From Paracoccaceae bacterium (GTDB lineage: Bacteria; Pseudomonadota; Alphaproteobacteria; Rhodobacterales; Rhodobacteraceae), in contig JAIXSA010000130.1 in the NCBI GenBank assembly GCA_027484915.1, forward strand, positions 1 through 42,271: DNA of 42,271 bases, written 5' to 3'. Position 1 is the stretch's first letter. Every line of letters begins with the position of its first letter. This document shows, one piece after another, positions 32,566 to 41,349 of the stretch. The notes beneath the pieces were generated by a model. That model saw only the letters and a list, made by a program, of their open reading frames with translations, was not told the DNA's origin and ran no database searches. A program made the translations under genes and the position numbers.

Positions 32566-32973
32566 TCAGAACAGCTTCTGTTTCGCCCGGGCTACGCTGA
32601 ACCCGTGACCCTCGCCATTGGTGCAGGTCATCCCGGTCTTTGCCGACACGCAGGAAATCCCGCCCAGCGAAACCGCCTCGCCATAGGGCAGCACACCGTT
32701 CCGCGGATCGAACACCGCATCCGACACGCAGGCCAGATACCCCTTGCCATGGTCGTTCACGCCGAAGGAGGCCCCCCAGTCGAAATCGCAGTCCGCCGGG
32801 GGGCGGGTGTAGCTCGGGGTGAACTCCAGCAGATCACAGCGGACCGAGGCCCCCCGATCCCCGCTGTACAGGCCGCAGTGGATGTTGCCGGTGGGCGACT
32901 GGAAGCTGATATAGTCATCGGCAAGGGCGGGGGCCGCCAGGAACAGGACGGCGCAAAGGGCAAACGGCTTCAA
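32566..32973 (-). CDS. Secreted cysteine-rich protein of the DUF6636 type
   Basis: The 135-residue product has a signal peptide (MKPFALCAVLFLAAPALADD) and a mature domain with six cysteines (GNIHC, VRCDL, ADCDF, LACVSD, ISCVS, MTCTN), consistent with disulfide bonds in the periplasm. The FQSPTGNIHC opening resembles DUF6636. A TTG start is chosen because AAGGAG lies 8 bases upstream and the signal peptide then begins correctly; the ATG upstream would add an unlikely 17-residue charged extension. The function is unknown. Upstream, the divergent membrane-protein gene begins 62 bases away. Confidence 0.75.
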   Translation of the reverse strand: MKPFALCAVLFLAAPALADDYISFQSPTGNIHCGLYSGDRGASVRCDLLEFTPSYTRPPADCDFDWGASFGVNDHGKGYLACVSDAVFDPRNGVLPYGEAVSLGGISCVSAKTGMTCTNGEGHGFSVARAKQKLF

Positions 32974-33035
32974 GTCGGGCTCCTTCCATGCGAGGGAAGG
33001 CTCAGCCTCGCGCCAGTCCTGCAAGAAGGTGCCAG

Positions 33036-33416
33036 ATGTTCCCCAGCGTCAAGGCCGGACTAGCCTACACGATCCCGGTTTTTGCCGTGGCCTTCGTCCT
33101 TGGCGCGGTGCGCGTGACTGTCATCGCGCCCGCCATTGGCCCCGTCCTTGCAGTCGCGCTGGAGGTGCCGCTGGTCCTCACCCTCTCCTGGTTTGTCGCG
33201 GGGCGCGTGCTGACCCTCTGGCCGGACAGCAACCGCCCGGCGCTGGCGCTTCTGGCCTTCATCCTTCTGATGCTGTTGGAACTCGCCACAGCGCTCGCCT
33301 TCGGCCAGACGCCCGGACAGTTCCTCGCCGCGATGGCTACCCCCGCCGGGGCGCTTGGCCTTGCGGGACAGATCGGCTTCGCCCTCATCCCGCTGGTCCG
33401 TCAGGCCAGGGGCTGA
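33036..33416 (+). CDS. Hypothetical four-helix membrane protein
   Basis: The 126-residue product consists almost entirely of hydrophobic helices: AYTIPVFAVAFVLGAVRVTV, GPVLAVALEVPLVLTLSWFV, LALLAFILLMLLELATALAF and ALGLAGQIGFALIPLVRQ. It is an integral inner-membrane protein without recognisable catalytic residues. GAAGGTG lies just upstream of the ATG. Its last 16 bases overlap the 3' end of the convergent M20 gene. Confidence 0.75.
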   Translation: MFPSVKAGLAYTIPVFAVAFVLGAVRVTVIAPAIGPVLAVALEVPLVLTLSWFVAGRVLTLWPDSNRPALALLAFILLMLLELATALAFGQTPGQFLAAMATPAGALGLAGQIGFALIPLVRQARG

Positions 33417-34564
33417 GCCCGCTCCACCAGGCGTGCGAAGAAGCTTGCACCGACCGGGGCCGCCTCGTCGTTGAAGTCATACGCCGGATGGTGCAGCCCC
33501 GCCCCAGGCCCTGTCCCCAGGAACAGATAGGCCCCCGGTCGCGCCTCCAGCATGTAGCTGAAATCCTCCGACCCCATCTCACGCGCCGCCCGCGCATCCA
33601 CCGCCTCGGCGCCCGAGACTTCACGGGCGACCTCGGCCGCGAAATCGGCCTGATCCTCGTGGTTGATCGTCGCCGGATAGCCCCAATCATAGTTGACCTC
33701 GGCCTTCACGCCATAGGCCACCGCGTGGCCCTCGACGATCTCGTGGAAGCGCTTCTTCAACAGGGCCCGCACGTCCGGCTTGAAGCAGCGGATCGTTGCC
33801 ACGAAGAACCCCTCCTCGGGGATGATGTTCGACGCGGTCCCGGTGTGGATCATGGTGACCGAAATCACCGCCTCGTCCAGCGCATAGACGTTGCGCGGGA
33901 TGATGGTCTGCACCGCCTGCACCATGCCGACGATGGCCACCACCGGATCGACGCAGTCGTGCGGCGTGGCCCCGTGCCCGCCCTTGCCCGTCACCTTCAC
34001 CATCGCCGTATCGACCGAGGCCATCAGCGGCCCCGGCGTCGTATGGAAATGCCCGAAGGGCACGTTCGGCGCATTGTGGATGCCATAGACCTGCCCGATC
34101 CCGAAGCGGTCCATGATCCCTTCCTGCACCATAACCTGCCCGCCGCCGCCATCTTCTTCGGCGGGCTGGAAGATCAGCGCCACGGTGCCCGCGAAATTCC
34201 GCGTCTCCGCCAGATACTTCGCCGCCCCAAGCAGCATCGTCACATGCCCGTCATGCCCGCAGGCATGCATCTTGCCCTTCTCCAGGCTCGCATGCGGTGC
34301 CCCGGTCAGCTCTTCGATCGGCAGCGCATCCATGTCCGCCCGCAGCCCAATGACCGGGCCCTCGGACCGCCCCTTTATCAACGCCACGATCCCGGTCTTC
34401 GCGATGCCCTCATGGATCTCGTCCACCCCGATCTCGCGCAGCCGCTCCACGATCCATGCCGCCGTCCGGTGGCAATCGAACGCCAGCTCCGGATGCTGAT
34501 GCAGATAGCGCCGCCACCCCTTCATTTCCTCGGCGTATGAGGCGATACGGTTCAGAACGGGCAT
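33401..34564 (-). CDS. M20-family amidohydrolase (hippurate hydrolase/aminoacylase-like)
   Basis: The 387-residue cytosolic metallopeptidase-fold enzyme has the M20D features: LRADMDALPIEE, metal-site HACGHDGHVTMLLGAA, FQPAEEDGGGGQVMVQEG and MGSEDFSYMLEARPG. It should remove an acyl group from N-acyl amino acids. Typical M20D enzymes bind two metals through the Cys/His of HACGHDGH and the glutamates of PAEE. GAAGGAG lies 7 bases before the ATG. It shares its 55-base upstream region, which holds a TTTGATCAAA palindrome, with the divergent mazG gene. Confidence 0.88.
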   Translation of the reverse strand: MPVLNRIASYAEEMKGWRRYLHQHPELAFDCHRTAAWIVERLREIGVDEIHEGIAKTGIVALIKGRSEGPVIGLRADMDALPIEELTGAPHASLEKGKMHACGHDGHVTMLLGAAKYLAETRNFAGTVALIFQPAEEDGGGGQVMVQEGIMDRFGIGQVYGIHNAPNVPFGHFHTTPGPLMASVDTAMVKVTGKGGHGATPHDCVDPVVAIVGMVQAVQTIIPRNVYALDEAVISVTMIHTGTASNIIPEEGFFVATIRCFKPDVRALLKKRFHEIVEGHAVAYGVKAEVNYDWGYPATINHEDQADFAAEVAREVSGAEAVDARAAREMGSEDFSYMLEARPGAYLFLGTGPGAGLHHPAYDFNDEAAPVGASFFARLVERAQPLA

Positions 34565-34587
34565 GTCGGACTCCTTCGGGCGTGCCC

Positions 34588-34597
34588 TTTGATCAAA
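34588..34597. promoter_or_regulatory. TTTGATCAAA palindrome, site 2
   Basis: The perfect 10-bp palindrome lies in the short gap between the divergent M20 amidohydrolase (24 bases from its start) and mazG (23 bases from its start) genes, where it could affect both. Confidence 0.4.
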
Positions 34598-34619
34598 TCG
34601 CAAAACTCCGGTGGCCGCA

Positions 34620-35447
34620 ATGACCCAATCCCACCTTGACCGCGACGTCCTCAACCGTCTCAACGCCACGGGCATCGACCGGCTCCTTGCCATCATGGCT
34701 GCGCTTCGCGATCCCCAGACCGGCTGCCCCTGGGACATCGAGCAGACCTTCGCAACCATCGCCCCCTACACGCTCGAGGAGGCGTTCGAAGTCGCCGACG
34801 CCATCGAACGTGCCGACTGGCCCGACCTGAAGGGTGAGCTTGGCGACCTTCTCTTCCAGGTCGTCTACCATTCCCAAATGGCCGCCGAGGCGGGCCACTT
34901 CACCTTCGCCGACGTGGTCACCGCCATCTCCGACAAGATGATCGCCCGCCACCCCCACGTCTTCGGCACCGACAGCCGGGACAAGACCGCCGAACAGCAG
35001 ACCCGCGACTGGGAAGCGCAGAAGGCCCGCGAACGGGGTCCCGCGCGGACCCTCGACGGCATCGCCCAATCCCTCCCCGCCCTCACCCGGGCACTCAAAC
35101 TCCAGAACCGCGCCGCCCGCGTCGGGTTTGACTGGCCTTCGACCGGCGAGGTGTTTGACAAGCTGGTCGAGGAAGCCCGCGAAGTGGTCGAGGCCCGCGA
35201 CACCCTGACCCACGAGGCCCTGACCGAAGAAATCGGCGACCTCCTCTTCGTCATGGCCAACCTCGCCCGCCACCTGAAGGTCGACCCCGAAGCCGCGCTG
35301 CGCGCCGCCAACCAGAAGTTCACCCGCCGCTTCGCCCGGATCGAGGATTGGCTGGGCGAACAGGGCAAGCGCCCCGCCGAAAGCGACCTTGCCGAAATGG
35401 ACGCGCTCTGGAACCGCGCCAAGGCCGAGGACAAGGCGCATCCCTGA
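34620..35447 (+). CDS. mazG: Nucleoside triphosphate pyrophosphohydrolase
   Basis: The 275-residue enzyme hydrolyses (d)NTPs to NMPs and pyrophosphate and cleans the nucleotide pool. It has two MazG domains. The first shows LRDPQTGCPWDIEQTF, EEAFEVADAIE and LKGELGDLLFQVVYHSQMA with the EExxE..D metal motif. The second shows LVEEAREVVEARDT and EEIGDLLFVMANLARHL. The family's full length is kept. The ATG at 34620 is chosen; a GTG 9 bases upstream is an alternative. It is divergent from the M20 gene. Confidence 0.93.
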   Translation: MTQSHLDRDVLNRLNATGIDRLLAIMAALRDPQTGCPWDIEQTFATIAPYTLEEAFEVADAIERADWPDLKGELGDLLFQVVYHSQMAAEAGHFTFADVVTAISDKMIARHPHVFGTDSRDKTAEQQTRDWEAQKARERGPARTLDGIAQSLPALTRALKLQNRAARVGFDWPSTGEVFDKLVEEAREVVEARDTLTHEALTEEIGDLLFVMANLARHLKVDPEAALRAANQKFTRRFARIEDWLGEQGKRPAESDLAEMDALWNRAKAEDKAHP

Positions 35448-35517
35448 TCCAAACTTCCCCGCCGCAGGGTCCAACGGCCGCCCCCGCCGCCGCCCCCCGC
35501 AGTGCCGGGCGGCCACA

Positions 35518-35525
35518 TTGATCAA
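35518..35525. promoter_or_regulatory. TTGATCAA palindrome, site 3
   Basis: The sequence ATTGATCAAAACCG shares its right half with site 1 (TTGATCAAAACCG) and lies 23 bases upstream of the predicted -35 of the Fe(III)-binding protein gene. Confidence 0.4.
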
Positions 35526-35548
35526 AACCGACTGTTTCACTCAGGCTC

Positions 35549-35577
35549 TTGACGGCCACCCTCACCCTGGCCTAAAC
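35549..35577 (+). promoter_or_regulatory. Predicted promoter of the Fe(III)-binding protein gene
   Basis: TTGACG (35549-35554) and CTAAAC (35572-35577) are separated by 17 bases, 33 bases upstream of the start codon. The -35 is good and the -10 weak. Confidence 0.4.
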
Positions 35578-35610
35578 CCGTCGCATAAAACCTGACTAAA
35601 GGACTCAACC

Positions 35611-36609
35611 ATGCTCCGCCTGTCCCCCCTCGCCCTCCTCCTCGCCACGACACCCGTCCTCGCTCAGGAAATCAACGTCTACTCCCACCGCCAGCCCGAG
35701 CTGATCCAGCCCCTCGTCGACGCCTTCACCAAGGAAACCGGGATCACCGTCAACGTGGCCTTCGTCGACAAGGGCATGGCCGAACGCCTGGTGGCCGAAG
35801 GCGACCGCTCGCCCGCCGACCTGGTCCTGACTGTCGACATCGCGCGGCTGATGCAGATCGTCGACGCTGACGTGACGCAGGCCGTCCAATCCGACGTGCT
35901 GGACGCCAACATCCCGGCCGCGCTGCGGGACCCGAACGACCACTGGTTCGGCCTCACCTCCCGCGCCCGCGTGGTCTACGCCTCAAAAGACCGCGTGAAA
36001 CCCGGCGAGATCACCACGTACGAAGACCTCGCTTCGGACAAATGGAAGGGCCGCCTCTGCACCCGCTCGGGCCTCCACGACTACAACATCGCGCTTCTCG
36101 GCGCGATCATCGTCCACCACGACGAGGCCTATGCCACGAAATGGGCCGAGGGCCTGAAAGCCAACCTTGCCAAGAAGCCCGACGGGGGCGACCGCGACCA
36201 GGCCAAGGCCATCGCCGCGGGCGAATGCGACATCGCCCTTGGGAACACCTACTACATGGGCCAGATGCTCGCCGACCCTGAACAGAAAGCCTGGGCCGAC
36301 GCTGTCTCCATCGTCTATCCCACCTTCGAATCCGGTGGCACCCACCTCAACATCTCCGGCGTCGCGATGACCAAATCCGCGCCCAACCGCGAGAACGCGC
36401 TGAAGTTCATGGAATGGCTCACCTCGGACGAGGCGCAGAAGATCTACGCCGAGACGAACTACGAATTCCCCGTCAAACCCGGCGTCGAGCGGTCGGAACT
36501 GGTGAAAAGCTGGGGCGAGTTCACCCCGGACACCACCCCCCTCGCCGCCATCGCCGCAGCCCGCGCCACCGCGCTGAAGATCATGGAGACGGTGGACTTC
36601 GACGGCTGA
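35611..36609 (+). CDS. Fe(3+) ABC transporter substrate-binding protein (FbpA/FutA-like)
   Basis: The 332-residue protein has a signal peptide (MLRLSPLALLLATTPVLAQ) and the class of periplasmic binding protein that opens with INVYSHRQPELIQPL, the YSxR iron-ligand region. The paired tyrosines in ALGNTYYMGQML provide iron ligands in the FutA/FbpA group, and a late TNYEFPVKPGV segment is characteristic. It would capture ferric iron in the periplasm. No permease or ATPase gene is next to it in this window, so it works with partners elsewhere or alone. A strong hairpin terminator follows. Confidence 0.9.
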   Translation: MLRLSPLALLLATTPVLAQEINVYSHRQPELIQPLVDAFTKETGITVNVAFVDKGMAERLVAEGDRSPADLVLTVDIARLMQIVDADVTQAVQSDVLDANIPAALRDPNDHWFGLTSRARVVYASKDRVKPGEITTYEDLASDKWKGRLCTRSGLHDYNIALLGAIIVHHDEAYATKWAEGLKANLAKKPDGGDRDQAKAIAAGECDIALGNTYYMGQMLADPEQKAWADAVSIVYPTFESGGTHLNISGVAMTKSAPNRENALKFMEWLTSDEAQKIYAETNYEFPVKPGVERSELVKSWGEFTPDTTPLAAIAAARATALKIMETVDFDG

Positions 36610-36627
36610 GACCTGGCAGACCCGTAG

Positions 36628-36645
36628 GTCGGGCTTCAGCCCGAC
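36628..36645. repeat. Short REP-like palindrome
   Basis: GTCGGGCTTCAGCCCGAC, preceded by GTAG, is a perfect palindrome with a two-base loop. Short GTAGGTCGGGCTTCAGCCCGA-type extragenic palindromes recur in many proteobacterial genomes. It lies 19 bases after the Fe(III)-binding protein gene. Confidence 0.6.
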
Positions 36646-36651
36646 TCCCAA

Positions 36652-36677
36652 AGGGCGTGCCCGACCAGGCACGCCCT
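36652..36677. terminator. Strong hairpin terminator
   Basis: AGGGCGTGCC (36652-36661) pairs perfectly with GGCACGCCCT (36668-36677) around the loop CGACCA, with CTTCCT after it. It lies between the convergent Fe(III)-binding protein and aldo/keto reductase genes and can serve both directions. Confidence 0.7.
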
Positions 36678-36691
36678 CTTCCTATCAATCG

Positions 36692-37771
<1,080 letters not shown>

Positions 37772-37776
37772 TCATA

Positions 37777-38670
37777 ATGCGCCGCGACTCGATGGATGAT
37801 CTTGCGACCTTTGCCGTGGTCGCCCACGAGAAAAGCTTCACACGGGCCGCGGTCCGGCTTGGCGTATCGCCCTCTGCCCTCAGCCAGTCGATCCGGCAGT
37901 TGGAAGACCGCCTGGGCGTCCGTCTTCTCATCCGGACAACCCGCAGCGTTTCCGCGACCGAGGCCGGACAGCGCCTTCTTGTGACCATCATCCCCCGCTT
38001 CGACGAAATAAGGGCCGAGCTTGCCCAGCTGACCACCTACCGCGACCGTCCGGCCGGAACAGTCCGCATCACCGCGAGCGAATATGCCGCCGAAAAGCTC
38101 ATTTGGCCGAAACTTGCCCCTGTGCTGCGGCAGTATCCGGACATTTCGCTTGAGCTTTCCATCGATCAGGGCTTTCGGGACATTGCCGCCGAAGGTTTTG
38201 ATGCCGGTGTCCGTCTTGGAGAAAGCGTCGAGAAGGACATGATCGCCGTCAGGATCAGCAACGATGCGCGCATGGTCGCGGTGGCAACGGCGGATTACTT
38301 TTCCACCAGCCCAGTCCCTCTGACCCCCAAGGACCTGACCGCACACCGCTGCATCAACCTTCGCCTCGTGACCAGCAAGGCGCTTTACGCGTGGGAGTTT
38401 CAGAAGGGCGCCGAAATGGTCCGCGCCAAGGTCGAAGGCCAGGTCATTTTCAACACGGTCAACGCCATCCTGCAGGCGACCCTGGAGGGCTTTGGTATCG
38501 GCTTTCTGCCGGAAGACATCGTTGCGCCGCACATCGCGTCCGGCTCGCTGGTGCAGGTTCTGGACGACTGGTGCCAGCCGTTTCCGGGCTTGCACCTCTA
38601 CTACCCAAGCCGTCGCCAGACCTCACCCGCCTTCCGCATCATCCTCGACGCACTGCGCATTTCGGCCTGA
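37777..38670 (+). CDS. LysR-family transcriptional regulator
   Basis: The 297-residue protein has the winged helix-turn-helix at residues 6-64 (MDDLATFAVVAHEKSFTRAA, LGVSPSALSQSIRQLEDRLG, LIRTTRSVSATEAGQRLL). An effector-binding domain follows (GTVRITASEYAAEKLIWPKL, YPDISLELSIDQGF, GIGFLPEDIVAPHI). A second ATG five codons in (MDDLATF) could be the start. It probably controls the divergent aldo/keto reductase gene. The coding sequence is somewhat less GC-rich than most neighbours. Confidence 0.9.
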   Translation: MRRDSMDDLATFAVVAHEKSFTRAAVRLGVSPSALSQSIRQLEDRLGVRLLIRTTRSVSATEAGQRLLVTIIPRFDEIRAELAQLTTYRDRPAGTVRITASEYAAEKLIWPKLAPVLRQYPDISLELSIDQGFRDIAAEGFDAGVRLGESVEKDMIAVRISNDARMVAVATADYFSTSPVPLTPKDLTAHRCINLRLVTSKALYAWEFQKGAEMVRAKVEGQVIFNTVNAILQATLEGFGIGFLPEDIVAPHIASGSLVQVLDDWCQPFPGLHLYYPSRRQTSPAFRIILDALRISA

Positions 38671-38720
38671 AAACCAGGGGCTCGTCTGAACTGGATCAGA
38701 ACGGCCAAACCTTACCACTC

Positions 38721-38785
38721 CCCTAACACCCACAATCAACCCCTTGAAATCCTTTGGCGAGCAAACCTGCCCACGCGCGGCGCAC
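38721..38785 (+). repeat. Dispersed repeat, copy C (CCACGCGTGG element)
   Basis: CCCTAACACCCACAATCAAC, then CCTTGAAATCC and CCTGCCCACGCGCGGCGCAC match copies A, B and D. The palindrome is changed here to CCACGCGCGG. As in copy A, the element ends CACC and the next three bases on the plus strand are TCA, the stop codon of the minus-strand neighbour (38787-38789). Confidence 0.6.
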
Positions 38786-38786
38786 C

Positions 38787-39812
38787 TCACCCCATGAACT
38801 CCACCGACAGCACCGTCGGCAGGTGCCGGGCCACCTCCTCCCAGGTCTCTCCCTCATCTCGGCTGAGGAACACCGACCCCGAGTTCGTCCCGAACGCCAC
38901 CCCTCCCGGGCAGGACGCCATCCCCTGCCGCAGCACCGTGAAGAAGCAGTCCCGCTCCGGCAGCCCGGCACCCTTCCCCGCCCAGGTCTCGCCCCCATCC
39001 TCGGTCTTCCACACCAGCGCCCGCGCATCGACCGGATACCGCCCCAGCGAATCCCCGTTCAACGGAAACACCCAAGCCACCCCCGGCTTCGCCGGATGCG
39101 CCGCCACCGGGAACCCGAAGGTCGACGGCAACCCCTCCGTCACCTCCTCCCACACCTGTCCGCCATCCCGGCTCCGGTACACCCCCTGATGGTTCTGCAT
39201 CCAGATCAGCCCCTCCGCCGCCCCGAACGCCAGGTTGTGGACGCAAGAGAAGATCTCGTCCTCCTTCCGGATCTCCTCCCCCTCCCAATGCCGCGCCAAC
39301 GCCCCCGCCGGCCCCGGCCGGTTCCCCCGCCGGTTCCGCTGCTGCCAGGACAGACCACCATCCCGGCTCTCGAACACACCCGCCGCCGAGATCCCGACCC
39401 ACAACCCGCCCTTCTGATCCGACAGGATCGTGTGCAACGTCAGCCCCGCCGCCCCCGGCTGCCAGTCGCTCGCCCCCGGCTGATCCGTCAGCGCCTCCAG
39501 ACGCCGCCAACTCTCGCCCCCATCCAGGCTCTCGAACAGATACGCCGGCTTCGACCCCGCCAGCAGCCGCTCCCCGTCGAAACACAGCGACCACAGCTGC
39601 TCCGCCCCCGGAAACGGCCCCTTCGACACGGACCACGCGCCGCCAACCCGCCGCCAGACCCCCGCCCCGTGCCACCCGCTTCCCCCGGCCGCAAAGATCT
39701 CCCCCCCGCGCCCCACCGCATGGTTGATCGGCCAACCCTCGCAGAACGGCCCCTGCACCCGGCCCCCCTCCAGCACGAACAACCCCTTCGTCGTCCCGAC
39801 CAGTATCTGCAT
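38787..39812 (-). CDS. BNR/Asp-box beta-propeller protein (sialidase/YCF48-like fold)
   Basis: The 341-residue protein contains five Asp-box repeats (S/T-x-D-x-G-x-x-W): SLDGGESW, SRDGGLSW, SRDGGQVW, TEDGGETW and SRDEGETW. They are spaced roughly 50-70 residues, as in six-bladed propellers of the sialidase or photosystem-assembly type. No signal peptide is visible and the sialidase catalytic residues cannot be recognised, so a binding or assembly role is as likely as hydrolysis. The ATG opening MQILVGTTKGLFVLEGG was chosen although the frame is open upstream. It is divergent from the nucleoside hydrolase gene across 121 bases. Confidence 0.82.
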   Translation of the reverse strand: MQILVGTTKGLFVLEGGRVQGPFCEGWPINHAVGRGGEIFAAGGSGWHGAGVWRRVGGAWSVSKGPFPGAEQLWSLCFDGERLLAGSKPAYLFESLDGGESWRRLEALTDQPGASDWQPGAAGLTLHTILSDQKGGLWVGISAAGVFESRDGGLSWQQRNRRGNRPGPAGALARHWEGEEIRKEDEIFSCVHNLAFGAAEGLIWMQNHQGVYRSRDGGQVWEEVTEGLPSTFGFPVAAHPAKPGVAWVFPLNGDSLGRYPVDARALVWKTEDGGETWAGKGAGLPERDCFFTVLRQGMASCPGGVAFGTNSGSVFLSRDEGETWEEVARHLPTVLSVEFMG

Positions 39813-39933
39813 CGCCAGCCTCCTCGCGCCGCTCCCGCAAAGCCTACGCCCCCCGCCCCATTTTGCACCCGGTTTCCTGACCTTCTGGACAATTTCCGCC
39901 AGACCCCGCTTACTCCCCGCAAAGGAGTCCCCC

Positions 39934-40866
39934 ATGTCCCGCAAGATCATCATCGACACCGACCCCGGCCAGGACGACGCCGTCGCCATCCTCCTCGCGC
40001 TGGCCTCCCCGGAACTGGAGGTCCTCGCCCTCACCGCCGTCGCCGGCAACGTGCCGCTCCCCCTCACCCAGAAGAACGCCCGCCAGATCGTCGAACTCAG
40101 CGGCCGCACCGTCCCCGTCTACGCCGGCTGCGACGCGCCCCTCAAACGCAAGCTCGTCACCGCCGAATACGTCCACGGCAAGACCGGCCTCGACGGCATC
40201 CCCCTGCCCGAGCCTGCGCTCCCACTCGCCCCCGGCCATGCCGTCGAGTACCTCATCGACACCCTCCGCGCCCACGCCCCCGGCACCATCACCCTCTGCC
40301 CCCTCGGCCCCTTGACCAACATCGCCACCGCCTTCCAGCGCGCCCCCGACATCATCCCCCGCGTGGCCGAGATCGTCCTGATGGGCGGCGCCTATTTCGA
40401 GGTCGGCAACGTCACCCCCGCGGCCGAGTTCAACATCTACGTCGACCCCGAAGCCGCTGACATCGTGTTCAAATCCGGCGTGCCCTTGGTGGTGATGCCC
40501 CTCGACGTCACCCACAAGGCCCTGACCTCGCGGGAGTGGGTGGAGGAGATGCGCGCCCTCGGCACCTCCGTCGGCCAGGCCGTCGCCTCCTGGACCGATT
40601 TCTTCGAACGCTTCGACACCGCGAAATACGGCAGCGCCGGCGCCCCCCTGCACGACCCCTGCGTGATCGCCTACCTCTTGGAGCCCGCCCTCTTCACCGG
40701 CCGCCATGTGAACGTGGAGATCGAGACAGGGAGCGAACTCACCCTCGGCATGACCGTCGCCGACTGGTGGCGCGTGACGAAGCGAGAGCCCAACGCGATG
40801 TTCATGGGCAGCGTGGACCGGGACGGGTTCTACCGGCTGCTGACGGAGCGGTTGGGGAGGTTGTAA
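39934..40866 (+). CDS. Nucleoside hydrolase (IU-NH family)
   Basis: The 310-residue enzyme hydrolyses the N-glycosidic bond of purine or pyrimidine nucleosides to base and ribose. The calcium-binding motif DTDPGQDDAVAILLAL is at residues 8-23, VYAGCDAPLKR and the active-site segment AAEFNIYVDPEAADIVF are as in IU-type hydrolases, and the late APLHDPCVIAYLLEP supplies the catalytic His and Asp. AAAGGAG lies 7 bases before the ATG. It converges with the SLATT gene 6 bases away and marks the end of normal-GC DNA. Confidence 0.92.
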   Translation: MSRKIIIDTDPGQDDAVAILLALASPELEVLALTAVAGNVPLPLTQKNARQIVELSGRTVPVYAGCDAPLKRKLVTAEYVHGKTGLDGIPLPEPALPLAPGHAVEYLIDTLRAHAPGTITLCPLGPLTNIATAFQRAPDIIPRVAEIVLMGGAYFEVGNVTPAAEFNIYVDPEAADIVFKSGVPLVVMPLDVTHKALTSREWVEEMRALGTSVGQAVASWTDFFERFDTAKYGSAGAPLHDPCVIAYLLEPALFTGRHVNVEIETGSELTLGMTVADWWRVTKREPNAMFMGSVDRDGFYRLLTERLGRL

Positions 40867-40872
40867 GAGGAA

Positions 40873-41349
40873 CTAGTTCGGCGAGCGGGGCGATCTAGGG
40901 TCTGCTGTTGGAGCGGATTCTGCTGATTTTTCTTGGCTTGCAATCCACTTGGAGTGTTCCGTTGAAATTAGGCTTTCTACACGCTCGACTAGCAGCTTTC
41001 GCGCTGCCCGATCATCATCGGTATCGTATGGGTCTGCTCGCTCAATGTAGCAATACTTTTCATGACGCAATGCTTCACATGTTGACCTGTAGGTTATCCA
41101 GTTGTGCTGCCACTGATAAAGATGTTGTCCGCCTTCAGCCAATGCAATGAGCGTTCCAAGTGCTGCAACAACGGTAGAATACTCGTTGAGAGCTAACATG
41201 GGTATACTCGCTGACGCGGCAAGCACAAAGAGTCGGCCTAGCTTGTAGCTGCGCTGATTTGATCCGCTTTTTCGATCATACCATTCAATCTGCGCCTCAA
41301 GGCGTTCGTAACCCGAGGTCGGTTCGCTCTTAACAGCCGCTCGCATCAT
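40873..41349 (-). CDS. SLATT/DUF4231 membrane protein, predicted pore-type effector
   Basis: The 158-residue protein matches the DUF4231/SLATT domain: EWYDRKSGSNQRSYKLGRLF leading into two adjacent helices (residues ~38-75, LGRLFVLAASASIPMLALNE, TVVAALGTLIALAEGG), then QWQHNWITYRSTCEALRHEK, ERADPYD and RVESLISTEHSKWIAS. SLATT proteins are predicted two-helix pore-forming effectors in nucleotide-signalling conflict systems. It is the second gene of a pair: its ATG overlaps the stop codon of the TIR gene (ATGA). Local GC is about 40-50% by hand count, far below the rest of the window, so recent transfer is likely. Confidence 0.8.
   Translation of the reverse strand: MMRAAVKSEPTSGYERLEAQIEWYDRKSGSNQRSYKLGRLFVLAASASIPMLALNEYSTVVAALGTLIALAEGGQHLYQWQHNWITYRSTCEALRHEKYCYIERADPYDTDDDRAARKLLVERVESLISTEHSKWIASQEKSAESAPTADPRSPRSPN

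Noticed and set aside
38754-40460. A 568-codon plus-strand frame, mostly antisense to the BNR propeller gene
   Set aside because: Its translation is Arg/Pro/His-rich without domains, and the minus-strand protein carries five Asp boxes.
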